Positions 1 through 6,107 of a DNA stretch of 10,750 nucleotides are shown here, piece by piece. The DNA comes from Lachnoclostridium sp. (GTDB lineage Bacteria; Bacillota; Clostridia; Lachnospirales; Lachnospiraceae), in assembly GCA_003445895.1 (NCBI GenBank), contig DMCD01000092.1, positions 1-10,750 on the forward strand, written 5' to 3'. The position numbers and the translations under genes were made by a program. The notes beneath the pieces are model-generated. The model saw only the letters and a list, made by a program, of their open reading frames with translations. It had not been told where the DNA came from and searched no databases. Position 1 is the stretch's first letter, and each line of letters begins with the position of its first letter.

Positions 1-703
1 ACTCCAGCGTGTTGCCCATACTGCCAAGGAGCATCTCCAGGTTCTGTTCATGAAGCGCCCGGATGAGTCCCTCCGTATCGGGCTGCATGGCACGGAATGC
101 CTGCGCCTCCGGTGAATCATCCTCCGCCGCCGGCATCACAAAATCCAGCTTCGTGTAGATCTCCCGGGTTGAGACGGAAAAGCCGGGTTTTGCGATGAGA
201 ATGGGGCAGGGCATCATCGGCGGAAGCTCCGTTAATACCTCCCCGATCCCCTCTGCCAGCGCCGTTCCGCGGAGGACACAGAAGGGAACATCCGCGCCCA
301 GCTTAAGTCCCCGTTCCATCAGGCCCTTCCGGTCCACTCCCAGGGAAAACAGGCGGTTGATGCCATGGAGAACGGCGGCGGCATCACTGCTTCCGCCGGC
401 CATTCCGCCGGCCACGGGAATAAACTTTCCGATCCGGATATGCACTCCCTCCCGGACATCAAACTCATCCATCAGAAGCTTTGCCGCCCGAAAGGCCAGA
501 TTGGTCTCATCCACGGGAAGAAAGGGCAGGCTCGTCTCCAGCCGGATCCCCGGCGTCTTCTCTGCCATCAGTTCCACCGTATCATAGAGGCCCACCGACT
601 GCATGATCATCCGGACCAGATGATAGCCGTCCTCCCGTCTTCCGGTCACGTCCAGGCCGAGATTGATTTTTCCGTGAGCGCGCAGTTTCAGACACTGTTC
701 CAT
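1..703 (-). CDS. ispE: 4-diphosphocytidyl-2-C-methyl-D-erythritol kinase, 3' end cut off
   Basis: This is a GHMP-family kinase that phosphorylates the 2-hydroxyl of CDP-methylerythritol with ATP, a cytoplasmic step of the MEP pathway to isopentenyl diphosphate. I translated 234 uninterrupted codons from the ATG at 703 to the window edge; full-length IspE is usually about 280-300 residues, so roughly the last 50-60 are missing. Visible motifs are the N-terminal GKINLGLDV (Lys12 and Asn14, substrate side), the GHMP ATP loop PVAGGMAGGSSDAA at residues 96-109, and GADVPF with the expected catalytic Asp at 138. The start is supported by a GGGAG about 8 bases upstream. The gene follows the GNAT gene after 72 bases that hold a candidate promoter, so it probably has its own transcription start. 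The family assignment is firm; only the C-terminus is unseen. Confidence 0.97.
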   Translation of the reverse strand, partial: MEQCLKLRAHGKINLGLDVTGRREDGYHLVRMIMQSVGLYDTVELMAEKTPGIRLETSLPFLPVDETNLAFRAAKLLMDEFDVREGVHIRIGKFIPVAGGMAGGSSDAAAVLHGINRLFSLGVDRKGLMERGLKLGADVPFCVLRGTALAEGIGEVLTELPPMMPCPILIAKPGFSVSTREIYTKLDFVMPAAEDDSPEAQAFRAMQPDTEGLIRALHEQNLEMLLGSMGNTLE

Positions 704-734
704 GTTGTATCTCCCATCTGTTGTATTTTGTACT

Positions 735-744
735 CTGTATACAG
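735..744. promoter_or_regulatory. perfect 10-bp palindrome CTGTATACAG upstream of ispE
   Basis: CTGTATACAG is its own reverse complement and overlaps the downstream end of the candidate ispE -10 box (743-748). The flanks extend the symmetry imperfectly: 7 of 9 positions per half-site match over 731-748. A GTATAC core of this kind is seen in operators of several GntR-type repressors, but no regulator gene is nearby. The palindrome is directly visible; calling it an operator is inference. Confidence 0.3.
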
Positions 745-770
745 TATAATCCTTTCCCCGACAAATGCAA
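743..770 (-). promoter_or_regulatory. candidate sigma-A promoter for ispE
   Basis: Read on the minus strand, TATACT (748-743, five of six matches to TATAAT) lies 16 bases after TTGCAT (770-765, three of six matches to TTGACA). It is about 40 bases upstream of the ispE ATG. The -10 is good and the -35 weak. It lies directly downstream of the GNAT stop codon, so ispE may be transcribed both from here and by read-through from the yhaO operon. Confidence 0.45.
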
Positions 771-796
771 TGAACTTATCCCCGGGAAAATGCAAT
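755..796. repeat. imperfect direct repeat straddling the GNAT stop codon
   Basis: TCCCCGACAAATGCAAT at 755-771 and TCCCCGGGAAAATGCAAT at 779-796 differ by one inserted base and about two substitutions, with starts 24 bases apart. The second copy encodes the last residues of the GNAT protein; the first lies just past its stop and supplies the TTGCAT used as the candidate ispE -35 box. This looks like an old short tandem duplication at the gene end. Confidence 0.55.
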
Positions 797-1450
797 CCGC
801 CGTTCCTGCATCCCCTGTCCGCTTCCCTTTTCTGCCGGCGCAAATCCCAGCCGGTCCGCCAGCCTGGCCGATGCCTGATTCTCCGGGGAAATCACAAGTC
901 TTACCTCACGAAGTTCCAGTTCCTCCCGGGCATAATCCAGAATCGCGCTGCAGGCCTCCAGGGCAAATCCCTGTCTGCGGAATTCCGGATAGATATGATA
1001 ACCCAGCTCGTCTCCGGTGATGCCCGCTTTCCCGATGATCTTCCCGCTCCTTTTCTCCTCCAGGGCCCAGAGGCCGCACTCGGAAAACCGGTACTGGTTT
1101 GCAATGTATGCCCTCCGCGCCTCCCGGTCGGAGAATACGCCGCAGTCCCAGGGGGAGATCTCCTCCAGCGGGTCTTTATCGCAAAACTCCCGGATAAGCA
1201 GCCGCTTCGTCTCCGCAATCTCCCAGGGGAGGCCCAGCTTTCTTCGAACCGCCCGCACAAGAAGATTCTCTGTCACATCGTCCGGGTCCTCCACCAGGTA
1301 AAGGCAGACTGCCGGCATCTCCCTTCCCGGCCTCCATATGCCAATAGCGGCCCTTCCCGCCGCATCTGCGGCGAGAAGAGCCTCTCTCTCATCTGATATC
1401 ACTGCCGTCAGCAACTGGCCGGCAGTGATGATCCGTTTTTCAATTACCAT
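776..1450 (-). CDS. GNAT N-acetyltransferase with an extra N-terminal domain
   Basis: The 224-residue protein has a typical GNAT core from about residue 80. It opens with ETKRLLIREF (80-89), as in RimJ/RimL-like members, followed by LGYHIYPEFRRQGFALEA at 149-166 (the acetyl-CoA pyrophosphate loop, RRQGFA) and ENQASARLADRLGF at 190-203. It should transfer an acetyl group from acetyl-CoA to an amine; the substrate cannot be told. Residues 1-79 are not part of a normal GNAT. They read like a small alpha/beta segment with DEREALLAADAAGRAAIGI (20-38), which recalls the C-terminal half of a HAD-type Rossmann domain; this is my inference. The ATG follows the isomerase stop by 4 bases, with GGAGAAGG inside the upstream gene, so translation is probably coupled. 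It is the last gene of the yhaO-yhaN-ppi operon. Confidence 0.9.
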   Translation of the reverse strand: MVIEKRIITAGQLLTAVISDEREALLAADAAGRAAIGIWRPGREMPAVCLYLVEDPDDVTENLLVRAVRRKLGLPWEIAETKRLLIREFCDKDPLEEISPWDCGVFSDREARRAYIANQYRFSECGLWALEEKRSGKIIGKAGITGDELGYHIYPEFRRQGFALEACSAILDYAREELELREVRLVISPENQASARLADRLGFAPAEKGSGQGMQERRIAFSRG

Positions 1451-1454
1451 GGTC

Positions 1455-1973
1455 TCAGACCTTCTCCGGCTCCGGATACTCCACGCCGAAGGTCTCCACC
1501 GTCATCTTCTTAATCTTCTGTTCCTTTAACGGGCGGTCATTCCAGTCGGTGCGGACCGTCGCGATCTTGTCCACGTTCTCGATGCCCTCAACCACCATGC
1601 CGAAGGCCGCATACTGGCCGTCCAGGAAGGGGGAGTCCTCATGCATGATGAAGAACTGGGAGCCTGCGGAATCCGGAACCTGGGTTCTCGCCATGGACAG
1701 CACGCCCTTGGTGTGCTTTAAGTCATTCCGGAAGCCGTTCATGCCGAACTCACCGCGGATCTCATAGCCCGGGCCGCCCATGCCGGTTCCCTCCGGGTCT
1801 CCGCCCTGAATCATGAAGCCCTTGATGACCCGGTGAAAGATCAGGCCGTCATAAAAGCCCCTGGAAGCCAGGCTCAGGAAATTGTTGACCGTATTCGGCG
1901 CCACCTCCGGGTAAAGCTCTGCCTTGATGATGTCGCCATTTTCCATCTCAATTGTTACCATCGGATTGCTCAT
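1455..1973 (-). CDS. ppiB: cyclophilin-type peptidyl-prolyl cis-trans isomerase
   Basis: A 172-residue single-domain cyclophilin that catalyses cis-trans isomerisation of Xaa-Pro bonds. There is no signal peptide or membrane segment, so it should act in the cytoplasm. The family signatures are FHRVIKGFMIQGGDP at 46-60, with the catalytic Arg at 48, then SMARTQ (93-98), AGSQFFIMHE (103-112) and FLDGQYAAFG (116-125). Phe116 sits where human cyclophilin A has Trp121, the usual bacterial state that lowers cyclosporin binding. Its ATG overlaps the yhaN stop as ATGA, and GGAGGA (1985-1980) lies 6 bases upstream inside yhaN, so it is translationally coupled to that gene. The C-terminal tail (DRPLKEQKIKKMTVETFGV) is a usual end for Clostridia homologues. 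A general folding role is likely; a specific role with YhaN is only suggested by the coupling. Confidence 0.96.
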   Translation of the reverse strand: MSNPMVTIEMENGDIIKAELYPEVAPNTVNNFLSLASRGFYDGLIFHRVIKGFMIQGGDPEGTGMGGPGYEIRGEFGMNGFRNDLKHTKGVLSMARTQVPDSAGSQFFIMHEDSPFLDGQYAAFGMVVEGIENVDKIATVRTDWNDRPLKEQKIKKMTVETFGVEYPEPEKV

Positions 1974-4681
1974 GTCTGTTCCTCCGTTTTCTTATATTCT
2001 TCCGCCATCAGCTGATGACAGGTAAAATACAGTATCTGATAGTCCTCCGAAACCCGGCGCAGAAACTCCATGCCGCGGGCCTGCTTATTATCATCCAGGT
2101 TGACAAAGGGGTCGTCCATGATGAGGAAGGGCTTTTCCTCCCGGTACATCGCATCCACCATCGCCATGCGGCTGCAGATGCCCACCAGGTCCTGGTAGCC
2201 GGCGCTTAAAAGCTCCGTATCCCGGAGTGCTCCGTCCTCCATCAGCGTGACGTTCAGCTTCGAATCCATCCGGAACGCATCCGCGTCCTGGCCGGTCAGC
2301 ATGGTGAAATACCTGCCGAAGCTGTTCCGCACCGGATCCATATAGCGGACGGAAAAGTGCTGCATAGCCCGCTCCAGGTACTTCCGGGTATCGCCCAGAA
2401 GGTCATACCGGTGCATTCTGCTGTCGATATCGCGGGCGATGCTGTCGCCCAAAGCTTCCTTCTCGCCCAGGTCATCCAGCTGCTCCCGGATGCCGTCCAG
2501 CTGTCTGGAAAGTCCCGCAATCTCCTGATCCAGCATATCCTCTCTTACGGCCAGCTCCTCCCGCTTCCGGTTGAGGTCCGACACGGAGGATTCCGCCGCC
2601 GTCCGGGCCTGGGCCCGGAGAGACTCGAGATCGTAATTCTCCTCGAATTCCTGCCGTCTTCTTCTCCGCTCCTCCAGATTGTCTTCGTGGAGGCGGATCT
2701 CCTTCACCCGGTCGCGGATCTCCATCATCTGGCCCGCCGCGTCTCCGGTCACCGGAAGTCCCAGGGAAAGCACAAACTCGCCGAGATTTCTCTGCATGCC
2801 CCGCACCCGCTCTCTGGCCCTGCGGGCCTCGGAAAGCCTTGCGGAGAGGGCGGCGTACTCCGCCGCATCCGCCCGGAGCTGCTGCAGAAGGTCCTGCCAG
2901 CTGCCCTCCGGCGTCTCATAGTAATTCCGGAAAAAGATGCTCAGATCCTCTTCCATCCGCAGGCAGATCTCCCCGTAATTCCGGTCCTTCCAGGTATCAT
3001 ACTGCACCGAAAGGCGCCGGTAATCCTCGGCCGCCCGCCGGATCTCGTAGAGTCTGTCATCCACCTCTTCCGGCATAAACCCGAATCCGTAGTTTCGGAA
3101 GAACTCTTCCATCTCCCGGTCAATCTCCGCGATGCGCTCCTTTTTCTTTTCCATCTCTTCGCGCATCTCGCCGGCTCTTCCGCCCTCCATGGCAGCCGCT
3201 CTGGCCTCCTCGAGATATTTTCCGGTTTCCTTCTTCTTCTCCGTCTTCATCAGAAGACCGACTAACAGCAGAATACCGCCGGGAATTCCCACGCCGAAGC
3301 CCGGCATCGGGTATCCGAACCGGTCCAGACCGAATCCGGCCACCAGAAACACCAGGCCCAGAAGAATGATGGTCAGCTTTTTCCTGTGGGCCGCCGCTTT
3401 CCGGATCTCCATCTGATGGTCAAACTCTCTGCCCTGCATCAGACGCATCTCTTCCGCGGCCTCCCGCTCGGAGGCCTCCGCGCCGGCCAGGCGCTCCCGC
3501 TCATTCCAGTCATCCACCAGCGCATCCAGACGGGAATCCTCCGGAATGCCGCCCTCAAACAGAGCCGCTTCCTTCCTCCGCCGCGCTTCTTCCTCTTCCG
3601 TGAGACGGTTTGCCGCCTCCCACTGCCGCATCCGGTTCATCTCCGCGATGCTGCGGGAAACTTCGCCCATCTTCTCTTCCGACGGCACCCCCGCATTGAA
3701 CATGCGGATCAGGGAATTCATCCGCTCCGTCTCCTCATGGGAGAGGGCCAGTCCCTGGGCCGCCTGCATGGCGCCGTATACCCGGCCCGCCTCGGCCGAT
3801 TCCACCTCGACCCTGGACAGTTCCGGAATCTCACCGGGGAAATAGGCCCTGGCGCGGGCCAGCTTTTCCGATTCCTCCTCCTCGTTTTTCACAAGAAGGG
3901 AATACTTTTCCAGAAGCGAGCCCTGGTCATGGAACCCGGCGGCATCCTCCATCCGGGCCGCCAGCTCCTTCTGCTTCTTCGCAAGAAGCCGGCGCTCCTC
4001 CTTCTTCTCCGCGATGGCCTGGGTCAGCCGGTCCGCATTCTTCTCCGCCGAGGCCTTTCCGCCGAGCACGGCTCGAAGGCCCGAAAGCCGATCCGTCAGC
4101 CTGCTGATGACCCCCGTCTTCCGCGAAGGCGTGAGAAAATCCATCTCCTTCTTGAAGCTCTCCTGAACCTCCTCATAGCGGTTCACATCATCATCGAACC
4201 GGGACAGATCCCCGATCTTTGCGTGGATCGAAGAATTGGCCCCCGTCCGGATATCCTGCTGCCCCGTGAAGGCGGTTCTGGAAAATGCGGCCGCATCGAT
4301 CTGGAACAGCTCTTCCCCGATGCGCTCGCTGAAATCACTGCTGGGAAGGTTGGTCGCATCGTCATAGAGCCGGAAGGTATCCTCCCGGTCCTTCTGTCCG
4401 AAGGTGCGCTCTATCCGATAGCGCCTGCCCTTCTGCTCAAAGACCAGCTGTCCGCCGTAGACGCCGCTCTGCTTCCAGGGACGGTATCTGCGCCGCTCAT
4501 TCTCCGCATCCCGGCGCTTCCCCTCCCCGGTGAAGGAATAAAACATCACCCGGATAAAGGCTGCGAGGGTGCTCTTTCCCCAGCCGTTTTCCCGCAGAAT
4601 CACATTCAGGCCCGGTTCCATATTCAGAGTATAATCCGACAGCCTGCCGAAACTTTCTACATGTAAACTGATCAGGCGCAT
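1970..4681 (-). CDS. yhaN: YhaN-like SMC/Rad50-type AAA ATPase with membrane hairpin
   Basis: A 903-residue split-ATPase protein of the SbcC/Rad50/YhaN type, expected to work with the upstream YhaO-like nuclease on DNA ends or structures. The N-terminal lobe has RENGWGKST at 30-38 as Walker A; Arg30 stands where the first Gly of GxxxxGK[ST] is expected. A Q-loop-like FTGQQ lies at 138-142. The C-terminal lobe has the signature LSAGYQ (825-830), Walker B PFLIMDDPFVNLDD (851-864) and the H-loop His889. Between the lobes lie long Glu/Arg-rich coiled coils (about 190-430 and 485-770). At their centre, where SbcC carries a CxxC zinc hook, there are instead two hydrophobic helices (about 435-452 and 461-478) joined by a short Gly/Pro loop. 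The only cysteines are 573, 836 and 888, so no hook exists. The start follows yhaO by 27 bases with a weak GGAAAG site; the stop overlaps the isomerase start. Confidence 0.93.
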   Translation of the reverse strand: MRLISLHVESFGRLSDYTLNMEPGLNVILRENGWGKSTLAAFIRVMFYSFTGEGKRRDAENERRRYRPWKQSGVYGGQLVFEQKGRRYRIERTFGQKDREDTFRLYDDATNLPSSDFSERIGEELFQIDAAAFSRTAFTGQQDIRTGANSSIHAKIGDLSRFDDDVNRYEEVQESFKKEMDFLTPSRKTGVISRLTDRLSGLRAVLGGKASAEKNADRLTQAIAEKKEERRLLAKKQKELAARMEDAAGFHDQGSLLEKYSLLVKNEEEESEKLARARAYFPGEIPELSRVEVESAEAGRVYGAMQAAQGLALSHEETERMNSLIRMFNAGVPSEEKMGEVSRSIAEMNRMRQWEAANRLTEEEEARRRKEAALFEGGIPEDSRLDALVDDWNERERLAGAEASEREAAEEMRLMQGREFDHQMEIRKAAAHRKKLTIILLGLVFLVAGFGLDRFGYPMPGFGVGIPGGILLLVGLLMKTEKKKETGKYLEEARAAAMEGGRAGEMREEMEKKKERIAEIDREMEEFFRNYGFGFMPEEVDDRLYEIRRAAEDYRRLSVQYDTWKDRNYGEICLRMEEDLSIFFRNYYETPEGSWQDLLQQLRADAAEYAALSARLSEARRARERVRGMQRNLGEFVLSLGLPVTGDAAGQMMEIRDRVKEIRLHEDNLEERRRRRQEFEENYDLESLRAQARTAAESSVSDLNRKREELAVREDMLDQEIAGLSRQLDGIREQLDDLGEKEALGDSIARDIDSRMHRYDLLGDTRKYLERAMQHFSVRYMDPVRNSFGRYFTMLTGQDADAFRMDSKLNVTLMEDGALRDTELLSAGYQDLVGICSRMAMVDAMYREEKPFLIMDDPFVNLDDNKQARGMEFLRRVSEDYQILYFTCHQLMAEEYKKTEEQT

Positions 4682-4708
4682 GTCTTACTTGCCACTTTCC
4701 GCTGCCAC

Positions 4709-5821
4709 TCAACAGCCCTGCTCGCTCTCTCCCATCAGTGCCCGGATACCACAGCGGATAATCTCCGCCTTCCGTTCCTCCGAGAGCGTCTCATCAGATT
4801 CCACAGTCCGGACAAACTCCCCCTTCAGGGAGGCGTCCAGTCTGAAATCCCGGTAATCCACAAACAGACGGGTATCATCCTGTACCCGGAGCCAGTAGTA
4901 ATCCCCTGCGAACTGTGCCGCAATGAATTCCGGATCCTTCTCGCACTCCACCGGCACCTCGCCGGTGAGCACCACCTTCACCAGGTGTTCCGGGGACGCC
5001 TCCGAAAGAAGTGCCTCCCGGACCCGGGCGCACATCGCCGCCGTCGTATCCAGTCCGCTCACATCCACGGGGACCTCCAGCACAAGCCTTGCGGCAAAGG
5101 GGACAAATTCCGTCGTGACATGGTAGGTCTCGTCGTCAATATCCACCACCACAAAGCCGCGCGGTCCGCACTCGTCAAAGCCCCTGCCCTCGAGGCAGCC
5201 GGCATAGCAGTACTTTCCCCGCGGGTCAATCCGGCCTTCCCGGTATTCGTGGTAATGCCCGAGAGCCAGATAGTCAATACCCCGTCCCCGGAGTCTGCTC
5301 AGGGGAATTCCTTCCTCCCGGTCCTTTGCGTCATACTCCGCAAGGGCCCCGTGCAGCATCACCAGATTCACGTGGCGCGGGTCCGGGCAGAGGGAGTGCA
5401 GAAGCGCCTCCCGGTTTTCTCCGGTGAGTTCCGCGCCGGTGAGCGCAATCCGCATATTCTTCTCGTCATCCAGGGCGTAGCTGGTCCAGTCCTCTCCGAA
5501 AAGCTTCAGATTGGCCGGCATCTCCTCCTCGGCCGCCGACAGCGCATCGCTGTCGTGATTTCCGGCCAGGTAATAAAAGCAGATATCCGGATGGTCTGCA
5601 AATGCCGCCAGTACCGCATTCCTGGTCACCGCCGTCACATTCCGGGAATCAAAGAGGTCCCCGGCAATCAGAATATGATGTATCTGATGGGCCGCGGCGT
5701 AATCAATCATCTTAAGAAACGTGCGGAGAATCTCCTGTCTTCTCTCCTTCGCCTTCTCCGGCGTAAGAAAAGACGTCATCGGGGAATCCAGATGTACATC
5801 CGCGCAATGGATAATCTTCAT
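4709..5821 (-). CDS. yhaO: YhaO/SbcD-like DNA repair metallophosphoesterase
   Basis: A 370-residue calcineurin-like phosphoesterase of the Mre11/SbcD class, probably a metal-dependent exo/endonuclease acting on DNA in the cytoplasm. All metal-binding motifs are intact and in order: DVHLD (8-12), GDLFD (54-58), GNHD (87-90), LHG (156-158) and GHYH (188-191). The roughly 180 residues after the catalytic domain form the accessory/capping region expected in YhaO and SbcD. The length is close to SbcD (about 400). The ATG at 5821 begins at the standard N-terminus MKIIHCADVH and has AGGAGA 12 bases upstream. It is followed at once by yhaN, the same order as the SbcD-SbcC and Bacillus yhaO-yhaN pairs. 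I prefer YhaO over SbcD because its partner is YhaN-like and has no zinc hook. A strong hairpin lies 45 bases upstream of the start. Confidence 0.93.
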   Translation of the reverse strand: MKIIHCADVHLDSPMTSFLTPEKAKERRQEILRTFLKMIDYAAAHQIHHILIAGDLFDSRNVTAVTRNAVLAAFADHPDICFYYLAGNHDSDALSAAEEEMPANLKLFGEDWTSYALDDEKNMRIALTGAELTGENREALLHSLCPDPRHVNLVMLHGALAEYDAKDREEGIPLSRLRGRGIDYLALGHYHEYREGRIDPRGKYCYAGCLEGRGFDECGPRGFVVVDIDDETYHVTTEFVPFAARLVLEVPVDVSGLDTTAAMCARVREALLSEASPEHLVKVVLTGEVPVECEKDPEFIAAQFAGDYYWLRVQDDTRLFVDYRDFRLDASLKGEFVRTVESDETLSEERKAEIIRCGIRALMGESEQGC

Positions 5822-5865
5822 GCTGTCTCGCTTTCTCCTGCTCAGGCCATATCGCCCATATACAA

Positions 5866-5898
5866 CAAAAGACCTCCCCAGCAGTGGGAGGCCTTTTG
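5866..5898 (-). terminator. intrinsic terminator or attenuator hairpin before yhaO
   Basis: On the minus strand CAAAAGGCCTCCC pairs with GGGAGGTCTTTTG across a 7-base loop. This gives a 13-bp stem with a single G-U wobble at the position that would be an A-C mismatch on the plus strand, so the fold is better in the direction of transcription. The 3' arm ends in TCTTTTGTTGT, a usable U-tract. It could end transcripts from the lipoprotein gene, or, if yhaO starts from the promoter at 5936-5964, act as an attenuator in the yhaO leader. No good promoter is visible between it and the yhaO start. Confidence 0.7.
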
Positions 5899-5911
5899 AA
5901 AAAAGGGAGGA

Positions 5912-5932
5912 GAGCTGAACTGTTATCAGCTC
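5912..5932. promoter_or_regulatory. 7-bp hairpin or operator-like dyad GAGCTGA/TCAGCTC
   Basis: A perfect 7-bp inverted repeat (5912-5918 and 5926-5932) with a 7-base spacer. On the minus strand it is followed by TCCTCCC and six T. It may be a weak second terminator, part of the leader, or an operator just downstream of the candidate -10 box at 5936-5941. Which of these is correct cannot be decided from sequence. Confidence 0.4.
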
Positions 5933-5935
5933 GGT

Positions 5936-5964
5936 ATTATGAAAAAAATCTTGTAAGCTGTATC
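5936..5964 (-). promoter_or_regulatory. candidate promoter for the yhaO-yhaN-ppi-GNAT operon
   Basis: On the minus strand CATAAT (5941-5936, five of six matches to TATAAT) lies 17 bases after GATACA (5964-5959, three of six matches to TTGACA), with a run of seven T between them. Start of transcription near 5929 would give a leader of about 108 bases containing the strong hairpin at 5866-5898. An alternative TATACT box lies further upstream near 5980 but lacks a matching -35. Confidence 0.4.
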
Positions 5965-6024
5965 CTTGCTACATTTCAAAGTATAAAGGGGAGTCGTGAA
6001 GGAATCATGTTCTTTTTGTAAAAG

Positions 6025-6057
6025 GATTTTGAAAAGATTTTGAACAAATTTTGAACA
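6025..6057. repeat. three tandem 11-bp repeats, consensus GATTTTGAACA
   Basis: The units are GATTTTGAAAA (6025-6035), GATTTTGAACA (6036-6046) and AATTTTGAACA (6047-6057). Neighbouring units differ at one position each. An 11-bp period is close to one helical turn, so the T-runs are in phase and should bend the DNA, or they could present repeated protein-binding sites on one face. They lie between the lipoprotein stop and yhaO, upstream of the candidate yhaO promoter. Confidence 0.7.
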
Positions 6058-6107
6058 AGTGCCTTCTAATCCCCGTTCCTCCCTCTGGCCCGGATACGCC
6101 GTCGATC

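Larger units (their letters stand above)
5822..6107 (-). other. structured AT-rich intergenic region upstream of yhaO
   Basis: This 286-base gap has no believable gene on either strand. It is much richer in A and T than its surroundings. In transcription order it holds three tandem 11-bp repeats (6057-6025), a candidate promoter (5964-5936), a 7-bp hairpin (5932-5912), a pyrimidine run CTCCTCCC then six T (5912-5899), and a terminator-like hairpin (5898-5866). An interrupted dyad TGTAGC...GCTTACA also lies at about 5973-5952. No known riboswitch fold was recognised. Confidence 0.6.

Noticed and set aside
735..744. LexA (SOS) box upstream of ispE
   Set aside because: CTGTATACAG resembles the ends of the E. 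coli LexA box, but the CTGT and ACAG are 2 bases apart instead of 8, and Firmicute LexA boxes have the form GAAC-N4-GTTC.
365..1396. Plus-strand open frame of 343 codons over ispE and the GNAT gene
   Set aside because: It spans two real genes and their promoter gap on the other strand and has no recognisable motif; it is a shadow.
2357..3265. Plus-strand open frame of 302 codons opposite yhaN
   Set aside because: It has shadow composition (Leu/His/Pro-rich) and mirrors a coiled-coil coding region.
3386..4666. Long plus-strand open frame (426 codons) opposite yhaN
   Set aside because: It is antisense to a gene with intact ATPase motifs, has Leu/Arg/Pro/His-rich low-complexity composition and no domain motif. 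Open antisense frames are common in GC-rich third-position DNA.
6025..6057. CRISPR-like array
   Set aside because: The 11-bp units are directly adjacent without spacers, and there are only three.
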